From Thermoplasmata archaeon (GTDB lineage: Archaea; Thermoplasmatota; Thermoplasmata; Lutacidiplasmatales; UBA184): a stretch of 41,553 bases of DNA. The DNA is taken from contig JAKIWS010000013.1 of NCBI GenBank assembly GCA_022749895.1, positions 1 through 41,553 of the forward strand. The letters are read 5' to 3'. The notes beneath the pieces were generated by a model. That model was given only the letters and a program-made list of their open reading frames with translations. It was not told the origin of the DNA and did no database searches. A program made the position numbers and the translations under genes. Shown here in pieces: positions 1 to 7,222 of the stretch. Position 1 is the first letter of the stretch; each line of letters starts with the position of its first letter.

Positions 1-225
1 GCCGAGGACGGGGATTGTCGTCGTGTCGATCCACGCCCCGACCCGGCCGAGCTCCGCCACCTTGCCTTCCAGACTCAGCGCGCCTCCGGAGAGCACGACC
101 CCGTCCGCGTCCGCCGGGAGCGGGTCGGTATTGGGAACGATCGAGCTCTCGACCCCCAGGTCGCGCAGCACGCGGTACTCCCGGTGGGTCCACTGACCAC
201 CGTTGTCGATCACCGGGATCTTCAT
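1..225 (-). CDS. guaAa: GMP synthase, glutamine amidotransferase subunit (partial, C-terminus beyond window)
   Basis: The first 75 codons are present and the gene runs off the left edge. The N-terminus reads MKIPVIDNGGQWTHREYRVL and continues with VVLSGGALS, which matches the start of archaeal stand-alone GMP synthase subunit A. In this family a class I glutaminase supplies ammonia to a separate ATP-pyrophosphatase subunit that converts XMP to GMP in purine synthesis. The catalytic Cys-His-Glu residues lie outside the window. The ATG at 225 overlaps the TGA of the upstream gene (222-224) as ATGA, so it is probably translationally coupled as the last visible gene of the ubiX operon. Confidence 0.88.
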   Translation of the reverse strand, partial: MKIPVIDNGGQWTHREYRVLRDLGVESSIVPNTDPLPADADGVVLSGGALSLEGKVAELGRVGAWIDTTTIPVLG

Positions 226-587
226 GGGGGTTCGCTCCCCGGGTCGGGCGCCGTCGGAGCCGGGGGCCCCGTCCCCCTCAAGTTCTGCCGCACGCCCTCG
301 ACGTCCCGGCGCAGCGCCTGGACCTCGGCGCGCATCTTCAGCATCTCCTCCTCGAACGGGGTGAAGCCGGTCGGCGACCGGAGCCGGAGCGAGATGTACA
401 TGCCGATGAACACCGCGCCCACGAGCGCGAGGATCGTCGTGAAGACGAGCGCGACGATGAACGAGACGAAGTTGGCGAAGGCGAGCTGCACGGGCACGGT
501 GAACAGGTGGGTGAGCTCGGCGAATTCGACCAGCAAGAGCAGGGCGATGACGCCGATCCAGAACATCGCCGCCCGCCTCGGCCGCAT
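222..587 (-). CDS. Small membrane protein with coiled-coil tail
   Basis: This 121-residue protein is not assigned to a known family. Two hydrophobic helices occupy about residues 9-27 and 35-66. A charged, probably coiled-coil segment follows (about 75-105, EEEMLKMRAEVQALRRDVEGV), then a Pro-rich tail. The ATG at 587 overlaps the previous gene's TGA, and its own TGA overlaps the guaAa ATG. It is therefore tightly embedded between a predicted membrane or secreted protein and a purine enzyme. Longer reading frames upstream belong to the preceding gene's DNA and are not supported. The function is unknown; a membrane scaffold that oligomerises through the coiled coil is a guess. Confidence 0.6.
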   Translation of the reverse strand: MRPRRAAMFWIGVIALLLLVEFAELTHLFTVPVQLAFANFVSFIVALVFTTILALVGAVFIGMYISLRLRSPTGFTPFEEEMLKMRAEVQALRRDVEGVRQNLRGTGPPAPTAPDPGSEPP

Positions 588-1141
588 CAGGTCGCTCCGA
601 CCGGCCCGGAGACGAGGAGGAAGTTGAGCGGCTCGGAGGTCGCCGTGATCGTCTCCGTGGTCGTCCTCGGGAGACCCGGGGTCAATCCGATCACGTAGAG
701 GGTCGGCGGCAGGAAGTCGAGTTCGAAGGCCCCCGTGTAGGCGACCGAGGCGCCCGCGGCGTCCGTGTAGACCGCCGTCACGTTGAACGCGACCGGGTTC
801 GCGGGCGTCGCGTAGGCGAGGACGAGGGCGTTCGTCGCGAGGACGCTGCGGCTCCAGTTGAACCCGACCGGGCTCGAGGGGGCCGGCCACGTGACGTTCG
901 AGGCGATCCGCAGGTGGATCACGGTGTACCGCACGGAGCTCAGGCCGTAGATGTACACGTGGGTCAGATTGGAGTTTGGTACCCGGTCGACGACGAAATC
1001 GGCGGTCGCGCTCAGGCTCCCCGCGGTCGGAGGTCCGGCGGAGAGGAGGTTCGGCGTCACCAGGATCAGGAGCAGCAGCAGCACCGCCACCCCGACGAAC
1101 GGCATCGGGAACGCCGCGGCCAGTCGTTCGCGGGGCCTCAC
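587..1141 (-). CDS. Membrane-anchored extracytoplasmic protein
   Basis: This is a 184-residue protein of unknown family. The GTG at 1141 overlaps the ubiX stop (GTGA), which fixes the start well. A basic N-terminus (RPRER) precedes one hydrophobic helix (about residues 11-33, PMPFVGVAVLLLLLILV), consistent with a signal anchor. The remaining roughly 150 residues are rich in Ser, Thr, Val and N-x-S/T sequons (NLT, NVT, NWS), as in glycosylated beta-rich domains outside the membrane. A weakly hydrophobic stretch near the C-terminus (LYVIGLTPGLP) is too short to be a confident membrane span. It sits between ubiX and another small membrane protein in a four-gene operon, and nothing links it to flavin chemistry directly. 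Confidence 0.6.
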   Translation of the reverse strand: MRPRERLAAAFPMPFVGVAVLLLLLILVTPNLLSAGPPTAGSLSATADFVVDRVPNSNLTHVYIYGLSSVRYTVIHLRIASNVTWPAPSSPVGFNWSRSVLATNALVLAYATPANPVAFNVTAVYTDAAGASVAYTGAFELDFLPPTLYVIGLTPGLPRTTTETITATSEPLNFLLVSGPVGAT

Positions 1142-1692
1142 AACGCCTCCGCCTTCCAGCCCGCGTAGAGCGCGTGCGCGACGCCGAGGTGGTCGAGCAC
1201 CTTGCCCGCGAGATAGTCGAGGACGCTGTCCACGCTGGCCGGCTTCAGGTAGAACGCGGGCACCGGGGGCAGAACGACCACCCCGTGCGCGCTCAACTCC
1301 GCGAGCTGCCGAAGGAGGATCGTCGACATGGGCGTCTCCCGGGGGACCACGATGAGCTTGCGCCGTTCCTTGAGGTGGACCTGCGCCACCCGGGTCACCA
1401 AGGAGTCCGCGAATCCCGAAGCGACCTTCGCGACGGTGGTGCCCGAACAGGGGACGATCGCCATCCCGCGCGTCGGGCGGGAGCCGCTCGCGATCGGCGC
1501 GTCGAGCGCGCGGTCGGTGTAGACGTCCCGGGCGAGCTCGCCGAGCTTCGCCGCCTCGATCCCGAGCTCCTCGCGGACGACCGCTTCGCCGCCCGCCGTC
1601 ACGACGAGCGCGACCGGAGCCCGCGCCGCGCGCAGAGCCTCCAGGACCCGCTGCGCGAGCGCCGCCCCGCTCGCCCCGGTCACGGCGATCAC
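1138..1692 (-). CDS. ubiX: Flavin prenyltransferase UbiX
   Basis: This 184-residue protein matches the UbiX/Pad1 family, which joins dimethylallyl phosphate to FMN to give the prenyl-FMN cofactor of UbiD-type decarboxylases. Visible hallmarks are the N-terminal flavin-binding VIAVTGASGA, the PCSGTTVAKVASGFADSLVTR segment, the VVPRETPMSTILLRQLAEL motif and the C-terminal VVLPPVPAFY. The start is a GTG at 1692 with a GGAGG about 11 nt upstream. A TATA-like CTATAAG (1728-1735, read on the minus strand) would give a short leader. The gene is divergent from a thiolase gene across 85 bp. Because the archaeal mevalonate route can use a UbiD-family decarboxylase, this placement may be functional. No ubiD is in the window. 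Confidence 0.9.
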   Translation of the reverse strand: MIAVTGASGAALAQRVLEALRAARAPVALVVTAGGEAVVREELGIEAAKLGELARDVYTDRALDAPIASGSRPTRGMAIVPCSGTTVAKVASGFADSLVTRVAQVHLKERRKLIVVPRETPMSTILLRQLAELSAHGVVVLPPVPAFYLKPASVDSVLDYLAGKVLDHLGVAHALYAGWKAEAL

Positions 1693-1777
1693 GTACGGCG
1701 GATCCTCCGACAGCGTCCTTCCCCGGCCTTATAGCGCGCAACGGTTCGGCCGATAAGACGTTGGGGGACGCGAGAAA
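1693..1777. promoter_or_regulatory. Divergent promoter region between ubiX and thiolase operons
   Basis: The 85-bp gap carries two TATA-like boxes in opposite directions. CTATAAGG (complement of 1728-1735) lies about 40 nt before the ubiX GTG. CGATAAGAC (1751-1759) is centred about 24 nt before the thiolase GTG, the spacing expected for a leaderless transcript. The boxes are only about 23 bp apart, so a single bound regulator could affect both operons. No clear inverted repeat was seen. Confidence 0.5.
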
Positions 1778-2944
1778 GTGGGGCGGCGTCGGGCGGCGAT
1801 CGTCGGGGCCGGACACACGCCGTTCGGCGTCCTACCGGATACCCCGCGCCAACTGATCCGTCGGGCCGTCGACGCCGCCTTCGCGAGCGTCGACCGGGGC
1901 CTGGAACGCTCCGCCGTCCAGGAGGCGTACCTGGGGACGCTCGGTTTTTCGGGTTGGCAGCTCGGCAACGCTTCCGCGGTCGTCGCCGAGGAGGCCGGCA
2001 TCCCCGGGGCGGCCGTGTCCCGCGTCGAGAACGCGTGCTCCTCCTCGGGCTACGCCCTCCGCCAGGCCGCCCTGGCGATCATGAGCGGCGAGCGCGACGC
2101 CGTCCTCGTGGTCGGCCTCGAGAAGATGAACGACACGACCTCGTCCCGGCGACGGTACTGGCTCGGCGTTTCCGGCGACACCGAATGGGAGCGGCTGAGC
2201 GGCCTCACCTTCGCCGGCGTCTACGGCCTCATGGCAGCCCGCTACCTTCACGACTACCGGGTTCCGCCCGAGGCGCTGGCCGAGGTGGCCGTCAAGAACC
2301 ACGCCCACGGAGCCCTGAACCCGAACGCCCAGTTTCAGAAACCGGTCACCCGCGAGCGGGTGCTATCCGCACCCCGCGTCGCCGCCCCCCTCGGGTTGCT
2401 CGACTGCTGCCCGGTGAGCGACGGGGCGGCCGCGCTCCTCCTGGTCAACGAGGAGGCGGCCCGACGATACACGGATTCCCCCGTCGTGATCGCCGGGCTC
2501 GGCGCCGGGTCCGACACGCTCGCGCTGCAGGAACGCGCATCGCTGACCAGCCTGCGCGCCACACGGACCGCCGCGAAGGAGGCATTCGACCGGGCGGGCT
2601 TCGGCCGACCGGAGGTCAGTTTCCTCGAGGTCCACGACTGCTTCACGATCGCCGAGCTCCTGGCGATCGAGGACCTGGGGTTCGCCCCGCCGGGCGACGC
2701 CGGACGGCTCACGATGGAAGGGGCGACCCGCCTCGGCGGTCGGTTGCCGGTGAACCCGGATGGGGGGCTCAAGGCGAAGGGTCACCCGATCGGTGCCACC
2801 GGTGCAAGTCAAGCGTACGAGGCCTTTGTCCAGCTCCGCGGAAACGCCGGGGCGCGGCAAGTGCCGCATGCCGAGCGCGCGCTCGCCCACAACGTCGGCG
2901 GCTCGGGTGCGAGCGCGACGGTGACCCTCTTCAGCGTGCCATGA
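1778..2944 (+). CDS. Archaeal acetyl-CoA acetyltransferase (thiolase)
   Basis: This is a 388-residue thiolase of the archaeal SCP2-like type, which condenses two acetyl-CoA into acetoacetyl-CoA at the start of the mevalonate route. The nucleophilic Cys87 is in ENACSSSG. His286 is in EVHDCF, His336 is in GGLKAKGHPIGATG, and the C-terminal NVGGSG loop is present. All catalytic residues are intact and the length is normal. The start is a GTG at 1778 with a TATA-like box about 24 nt upstream. The stop overlaps the ATG of the DUF35-containing gene (ATGA). Members of this family form complexes with HMG-CoA synthase and a DUF35 protein that passes acetoacetyl-CoA between the enzymes. A canonical HMG-CoA synthase gene is not in the window. 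Confidence 0.88.
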   Translation: MGRRRAAIVGAGHTPFGVLPDTPRQLIRRAVDAAFASVDRGLERSAVQEAYLGTLGFSGWQLGNASAVVAEEAGIPGAAVSRVENACSSSGYALRQAALAIMSGERDAVLVVGLEKMNDTTSSRRRYWLGVSGDTEWERLSGLTFAGVYGLMAARYLHDYRVPPEALAEVAVKNHAHGALNPNAQFQKPVTRERVLSAPRVAAPLGLLDCCPVSDGAAALLLVNEEAARRYTDSPVVIAGLGAGSDTLALQERASLTSLRATRTAAKEAFDRAGFGRPEVSFLEVHDCFTIAELLAIEDLGFAPPGDAGRLTMEGATRLGGRLPVNPDGGLKAKGHPIGATGASQAYEAFVQLRGNAGARQVPHAERALAHNVGGSGASATVTLFSVP

Positions 2945-4242
2945 ACGAGGCCCGCGCCATCACCCGCTCCGTGCTCCGTCGACCGCGCTACACGAACGGT
3001 CGTTGGCGGGTCGCCGGCCCGGACGAGGACGTGTTCACCCTCGCCGTCGGAGCGCTGGAAGTGCTCGATCCCACGGCGGGGGACGAGGGGCAGGGCCCGC
3101 GGCGGATCCACCTGCTCTCCGCCGACCCGGAGCTCGACGAATCGATGTTCGCCTCCGCGACCGGTGCCGTAACGCCGGAGCTCCGTCGGTATCCGGCTAC
3201 CGCCGTGGGGGCGGTCGCGGCCCTCGATGCCGCGGCCGCGCCCGCGCCGAGCGGGTCGATCGACCTGGTCGTCGCGGTCGACACCCCGGCGACCGACGAC
3301 GAGGATCGAGGAACCGCCACGGTAGGGCTCCGCATCGAGGCGGCGCCGGGCCTCGAGGTCGGCGAACACCTCCACGTCGCGGCCCCGGAGGGGGACGAAC
3401 TGGTCCCCGCCGAGGTGTTGGAACGAGCGAGACCGCTCCTGGGGCCGGAGTCGGACCGACTCCCCGCGTTCTGGGTCCTCTTCCCGGACGAGACGCCGAC
3501 GGGATGGACCGACCTCTGGGCCGAGCATGCACCCCGGAGCGGGTGGGACGCCACCGCCCCCGCGTCGGATCTTGGGCGAGCGCCCGCGACGGGCCTCCTC
3601 ACCCTGATCCACCGGGCGCACGATCGTTGGACGGACGGTACGCGGGGCGTCGTGGGCTCGGTCGAAGCGTCGGACGTGTCGCTCGTGGAACTTCGCCGAA
3701 CGGGCGGCGGCGCCCGAGCGGGGAGGATCCCCGACATCGAGTCGATGGCCCTTCTACCCCTGGCCGAAGGTACTTCGTTGGGACGACCCCGCCTCGACGC
3801 GGTCTCCGAAGGCGCCTACGTTCCCCGGGCCACCTACCTGGACAACCTCGCCGCGCGCTGGAGGCTCAGCGCCGAACGATGCGGGGAGTGCGCGAGCGTG
3901 ACGTTCCCGCCGCGACATCGGTGCCGAACCTGCGGCCGCGACGATCGGCTCACGCGGGCGGCCCTCCCCCGCCACGGGCTCGAGGTCGCGGCCGTCACGA
4001 CGATCGCGCCGGGAGCGCAGCCGACCGAGTTCGACCCATTGGTCGATCGGCGGGGCGCGTACTCCGTTGTGGTCGTGGACGTGGCCCCGGGCGTCCGTGT
4101 GACGGCCCAAGTCACCGATGCCGTGGCAGGGTCGTTGACGATCGGCGACCGGGTCGACCTCGAGCTCCGGCGGTTGTACCCGATGGAAGGCACGTGGCGC
4201 TACGGACTCAAGGCGGTGCCGGCCCCGGGGGCACGCCGGTGA
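2941..4242 (+). CDS. Degenerate HMG-CoA-synthase-like region fused to DUF35 zinc ribbon/OB-fold protein
   Basis: This is a 433-residue protein. The last roughly 140 residues are a DUF35 protein: YVPRATYL leads into a zinc ribbon (C314-x2-C317 and C328-x2-C331, with FPPRHRC), followed by an OB fold. In archaea such proteins act as the scaffold of the thiolase/HMG-CoA synthase complex and are usually only about 130 residues long. Here about 290 residues precede it. Near the start, VAGPDEDVFTLAVGALEVL resembles the PGPDED-T-x-AV helix of archaeal HMG-CoA synthase, and the following IHLLSADP and ATAVGAVAALDAA lie where that enzyme has strand and helix segments. No cysteine equivalent to the HMG-CoA synthase nucleophile is present. 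I infer an inactive thiolase-fold partner fused to the scaffold. The ATG overlaps the thiolase stop. The 3' end overlaps the convergent peptidase gene by 35 nt. Confidence 0.72.
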   Translation: MNEARAITRSVLRRPRYTNGRWRVAGPDEDVFTLAVGALEVLDPTAGDEGQGPRRIHLLSADPELDESMFASATGAVTPELRRYPATAVGAVAALDAAAAPAPSGSIDLVVAVDTPATDDEDRGTATVGLRIEAAPGLEVGEHLHVAAPEGDELVPAEVLERARPLLGPESDRLPAFWVLFPDETPTGWTDLWAEHAPRSGWDATAPASDLGRAPATGLLTLIHRAHDRWTDGTRGVVGSVEASDVSLVELRRTGGGARAGRIPDIESMALLPLAEGTSLGRPRLDAVSEGAYVPRATYLDNLAARWRLSAERCGECASVTFPPRHRCRTCGRDDRLTRAALPRHGLEVAAVTTIAPGAQPTEFDPLVDRRGAYSVVVVDVAPGVRVTAQVTDAVAGSLTIGDRVDLELRRLYPMEGTWRYGLKAVPAPGARR

Positions 4243-6019
4243 CGGCGGTTGCCGGCGACGCGTCGGCTTTCCGCGGCGTCCACGGTGCCTCGAGCCACGA
4301 CGTGTAGATGCCCTTCTCGAGCTCGGTGGGCCGCTCCACCGGGGTGAACTGGTAGCTGTCCGCCGCCGGCTTCCCGGTCGTGGCGTTCAACGTCGTGAGC
4401 CAGCCCCGGCGGAAGACGGTGATGGCGACCGGGGAGCCGGGGGGAAACCGCTTCCAGGCGTCCGCGAAGCCGTTCCAGAGGACCTTGACGCCGTCCAGCG
4501 CGATGATCTCGTCGCCCGGGTCGATGCCCGCCCGTCGTCCCGGAGATCCGTCGCGCACCGTCGTGACCCGCGCCAGCCCCGCCTTCTCGCGGAACTCGAT
4601 GCCGAGGTAGCCCGATTCAGTCTCTCCGGGTTCCAAGGTCGGCGCCTTCGGCGCGAGCTCGAGGCCCGCGAAGCGGGCCGCCCGGACGAAATCGACCTCG
4701 TCGGTCCCGGCGATGTGGCGCGCGAAGAAGCCGTCGACGTCGACGCCCGTGGCGGCGCGGACGACCCTCGGGAGTTCGTCCTCTTCCAGCCCCCTTCCCG
4801 GGCGGCCGAAGTCGGTCCAAAGGCGCCGCCAGACCGTGTCGAGCGAGGCGCGGTTCTCTGTCGACTGCCGCAGCTCCATATCGAGGGCCCAGGAGACGAG
4901 CTCGCCCTTCCGGTAGTACGAGCCGCTCTGGTTGACGGTCTCCTCGTACGGCCGGTAGTAGTCGACCCAGCTCAGGAGCGACTCGGTTTCGAGGCTTTTG
5001 ACATTACGGCCCGGGGTCTTCAGATGGCTCGCGAGGTCCTCGCCGAGCCACGCGAGGTACCGCTCGGGGGTGGCGAGGCCGGCCCGCCGAAGGAGGAGGT
5101 CCCCGTAGTAGCTGGTCGTCCCCTCCATCGCCCAGAGGAGCCGGGTCGGGAGTTCGCGCGTGTAGTCGAAGCTGAGGAACGCCTTCGGCCGGATCCGCTT
5201 CACGTTGTACAGGTGAAAGTACTCGTGGCTGGTCACCCGGAGGAAGTACTCGTTCGCCTTCGCGGGCTTGAACGTCGTCCGGGGGATCACCGCGGAGAAC
5301 GACGCGCGGTGCTCGAGCGCGCCATCGGTGACGTCGTTGAGGTGGTAGAAGAGCGTGTACCGGGGAACCGGGCACTCCCCGAAGAGACGGATCGTGGCCT
5401 CGGCGATCTTGTGCACCTGCTCTTCCAGGCGGTGCGGTTCGAAGTTGCCGCCGTGGCCGCAGAGCACGATCCGGTGCGGGATGCCGGCCGCGCTCACCGT
5501 GAGCTCGAGCGGGGTCCCGCAGTCGACGGGGGAATCGACCAGCTCGTCGTAGTCGCGGGCCCGGAAGCGGGGCGGGTGGCGGGCGACCTCCGCGAGCTCG
5601 GTGTAGACGCGCCAGGAGGGCGGAAGGTGCAGGACCAGCTCGCACGGTTCGTCCTTTCGACCGTCGACGTACGGTAGGCAGACGCCCGCGTTGAGGAACA
5701 GGTGCTCGGAAGAGATGTCGAGCCCTTCGGTGATCATCGCCCGCCCGTAGACCTCGAGGTCGACGTACACGCGTTCGAGTCCGGGGGTCGGGACGCGCCA
5801 GCGAGCCTTGTCCGCCCGCTCAACCGCGAGCGGGGTTCCGCCGGGCTCCGCCGAGGCTCGGAAACTGCGGACGTTCCGGACGTACTCCTGGATCCAGTAA
5901 CTGCCCGGGACCCACGAGGGGAGGACGAAGTCAACGGCCGGCGCACCGAATGTCGGGGCGCTGATCCGAACCTTGAGCCGATGCTCTTCGGTCCGTTCGA
6001 AGCCGACCTCGTACTCGAT
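4208..6019 (-). CDS. M61 family metallopeptidase with C-terminal PDZ domain (start codon uncertain)
   Basis: This protease belongs to the M61 (glycyl aminopeptidase) family. Numbering from 6019 gives 603 residues, the usual family length. The N-terminal beta domain contains FVLPSWVPGSYWIQEYVRNV. The zinc motif is HEYFH (265-269) followed by NVKRIRP, with Glu299 in WAMEGTTSYY as the third ligand. A PDZ domain follows (GYLGIEF ... GIDPGDEIIALDGVKV). The clearly coding N-terminal region has no in-frame ATG, GTG or TTG before the GTG at 5770, and starting there would delete the first roughly 83 residues. I placed the start at an ATC (6019) preceded by GGGGGAG because family members begin near this IEYEV strand. 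A base error (GTA for GTG at about 6038) is equally possible. No signal peptide is visible. Confidence 0.8.
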   Translation of the reverse strand: MEYEVGFERTEEHRLKVRISAPTFGAPAVDFVLPSWVPGSYWIQEYVRNVRSFRASAEPGGTPLAVERADKARWRVPTPGLERVYVDLEVYGRAMITEGLDISSEHLFLNAGVCLPYVDGRKDEPCELVLHLPPSWRVYTELAEVARHPPRFRARDYDELVDSPVDCGTPLELTVSAAGIPHRIVLCGHGGNFEPHRLEEQVHKIAEATIRLFGECPVPRYTLFYHLNDVTDGALEHRASFSAVIPRTTFKPAKANEYFLRVTSHEYFHLYNVKRIRPKAFLSFDYTRELPTRLLWAMEGTTSYYGDLLLRRAGLATPERYLAWLGEDLASHLKTPGRNVKSLETESLLSWVDYYRPYEETVNQSGSYYRKGELVSWALDMELRQSTENRASLDTVWRRLWTDFGRPGRGLEEDELPRVVRAATGVDVDGFFARHIAGTDEVDFVRAARFAGLELAPKAPTLEPGETESGYLGIEFREKAGLARVTTVRDGSPGRRAGIDPGDEIIALDGVKVLWNGFADAWKRFPPGSPVAITVFRRGWLTTLNATTGKPAADSYQFTPVERPTELEKGIYTSWLEAPWTPRKADASPATAVTGVPPGPAPP

Positions 6020-6113
6020 CGTCGTCGCTCCCCCTACCGCGCGGGCGGGCCCACGCCGCGGGGGAACGATAATGGTTCGGCCCGAAGGCGTCGGGGCCGC
6101 GCGGGGCGCCGCG

Positions 6114-6332
6114 CTACGCGAACCCGGGGATCTCCTTGCTCTTGGGGTCGCGGGACGGCTTGACGTACGGTTCGGCGGCGATCCCCAAGTGCGTCGCCAG
6201 GGCCCGGAACGTCTGGGTCAGCTGGTCGACCGATCGCGCCAGCTCCCGTTGCTCGGCGCGGAGCTGAGCGAGCTCCTCCCGGACGGCTTTCAGCAACGAT
6301 GTGGACTCTTCCGAACCTTCGTTGTTCGACAT
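6114..6332 (-). CDS. Small coiled-coil protein
   Basis: This 72-residue acidic protein contains one predicted coiled-coil segment (about residues 12-48, LLKAVREELAQLRAEQREL and on to VDQLTQTFRAL). A short tail follows. The ATG at 6332 is preceded by GGAAG at a suitable distance. It lies between a 199-residue hypothetical gene and the M61 peptidase on the same strand, so the three may be co-transcribed. The family is unknown. The length and composition resemble small oligomerising adaptor proteins, but no partner is evident. Confidence 0.55.
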   Translation of the reverse strand: MSNNEGSEESTSLLKAVREELAQLRAEQRELARSVDQLTQTFRALATHLGIAAEPYVKPSRDPKSKEIPGFA

Positions 6333-6406
6333 CGATCTTCCTTCTGTACGTCTACCCGAGGACCTTACTTAGAGGAGCGCCCCGGCAGGCCCCCTACGGG
6401 GGACCG

Positions 6407-7006
6407 TCACCCCTTCGCGTCGGGCCCGAAGGGGCTCGTCGAGCGGCCCCGTTCCTGGAACGGCTGCCAGTCACCGCGGGCCGCCGAGAAGTCGACCCGA
6501 GTCAGCTCGAGCACGAACTTCCGCAGCTGGTCTTCGGGGGCCGGGCGGACGGAGAACGCGTAGACGTAGATCCCGAAGCCCATGAAGTCGGTGACCCGAC
6601 GGAGGGCCTCCGAGAGATCCTCCTTCGGCACTTTGACGCGGATGGTCGTCTGACCGAGCAGTCCCGCGAACTCGTCGAGGTCGAACGGTGGCTCGAGAGC
6701 GATCAGGCCCTTGGCGGGGTCGCCGACCACCGGAAGCCCGACGGCCGGTGTAGCGGCGGCAGCGGGGGAGGAGGGCGCGGGATGCGTGGTCGCGAGAGAC
6801 GGGCGGGGCGGAGCCGCCGGAGCCGGCGGGGCGGCGGGGAGTGACCCTGGGAGCCGAACCGGCTCGTTGGGGCCTTTGGTGATGTACTTGTCAAACACGG
6901 GCGACGCCGCCCGACCTACGAACTTGGGCGTCGGGGGCGTGGCGGGCCGGGCCGCTCGTCGCTTCTTCGGTTTGGGGGGACTTGAACGGGACTTTTTGGC
7001 TGCCAT
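6407..7006 (-). CDS. Hypothetical protein with basic Pro/Ala-rich N-terminus
   Basis: This is a 199-residue protein that I do not recognise. The first roughly 25 residues are strongly basic (MAAKKSRSSPPKPKKRRAAR). A Pro/Ala-rich, probably disordered linker runs to about residue 100. A compact domain of about 90 residues follows (GLIALEPPFDLDEFAGLLGQ to VLELTRVDFSAARGDWQPF), with alternating hydrophobic strands and helices. The ATG at 7006 was chosen over upstream starts because coding character begins there. A TATA-like TTATCC lies about 35 nt upstream, read on the minus strand. The basic tail could bind nucleic acid, but that is only an inference. Confidence 0.55.
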   Translation of the reverse strand: MAAKKSRSSPPKPKKRRAARPATPPTPKFVGRAASPVFDKYITKGPNEPVRLPGSLPAAPPAPAAPPRPSLATTHPAPSSPAAAATPAVGLPVVGDPAKGLIALEPPFDLDEFAGLLGQTTIRVKVPKEDLSEALRRVTDFMGFGIYVYAFSVRPAPEDQLRKFVLELTRVDFSAARGDWQPFQERGRSTSPFGPDAKG

Positions 7007-7222
7007 CGCGATCGACCGGCCCGGAATCGTGCCAGAGGATAAGGATACGTGGCTATGCGGACTCGGATTTGGTGGAGTTGTAGCTCTCAAAGCCATGCCA
7101 ACCCACGTCACGGGACCGCTCTACTGTAGTCCGACAAGCGACAGATGGGTTAAGTAACATGGCGATGGTGGTCCGACAACGGGTCCCGCGCAAGCAGGTG
7201 CCCGAACAGGTAGAATAAGACC

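Noticed and set aside
5770-5770. GTG at 5770 as the M61 start
   Set aside because: It would remove conserved N-terminal family sequence that is clearly encoded upstream.
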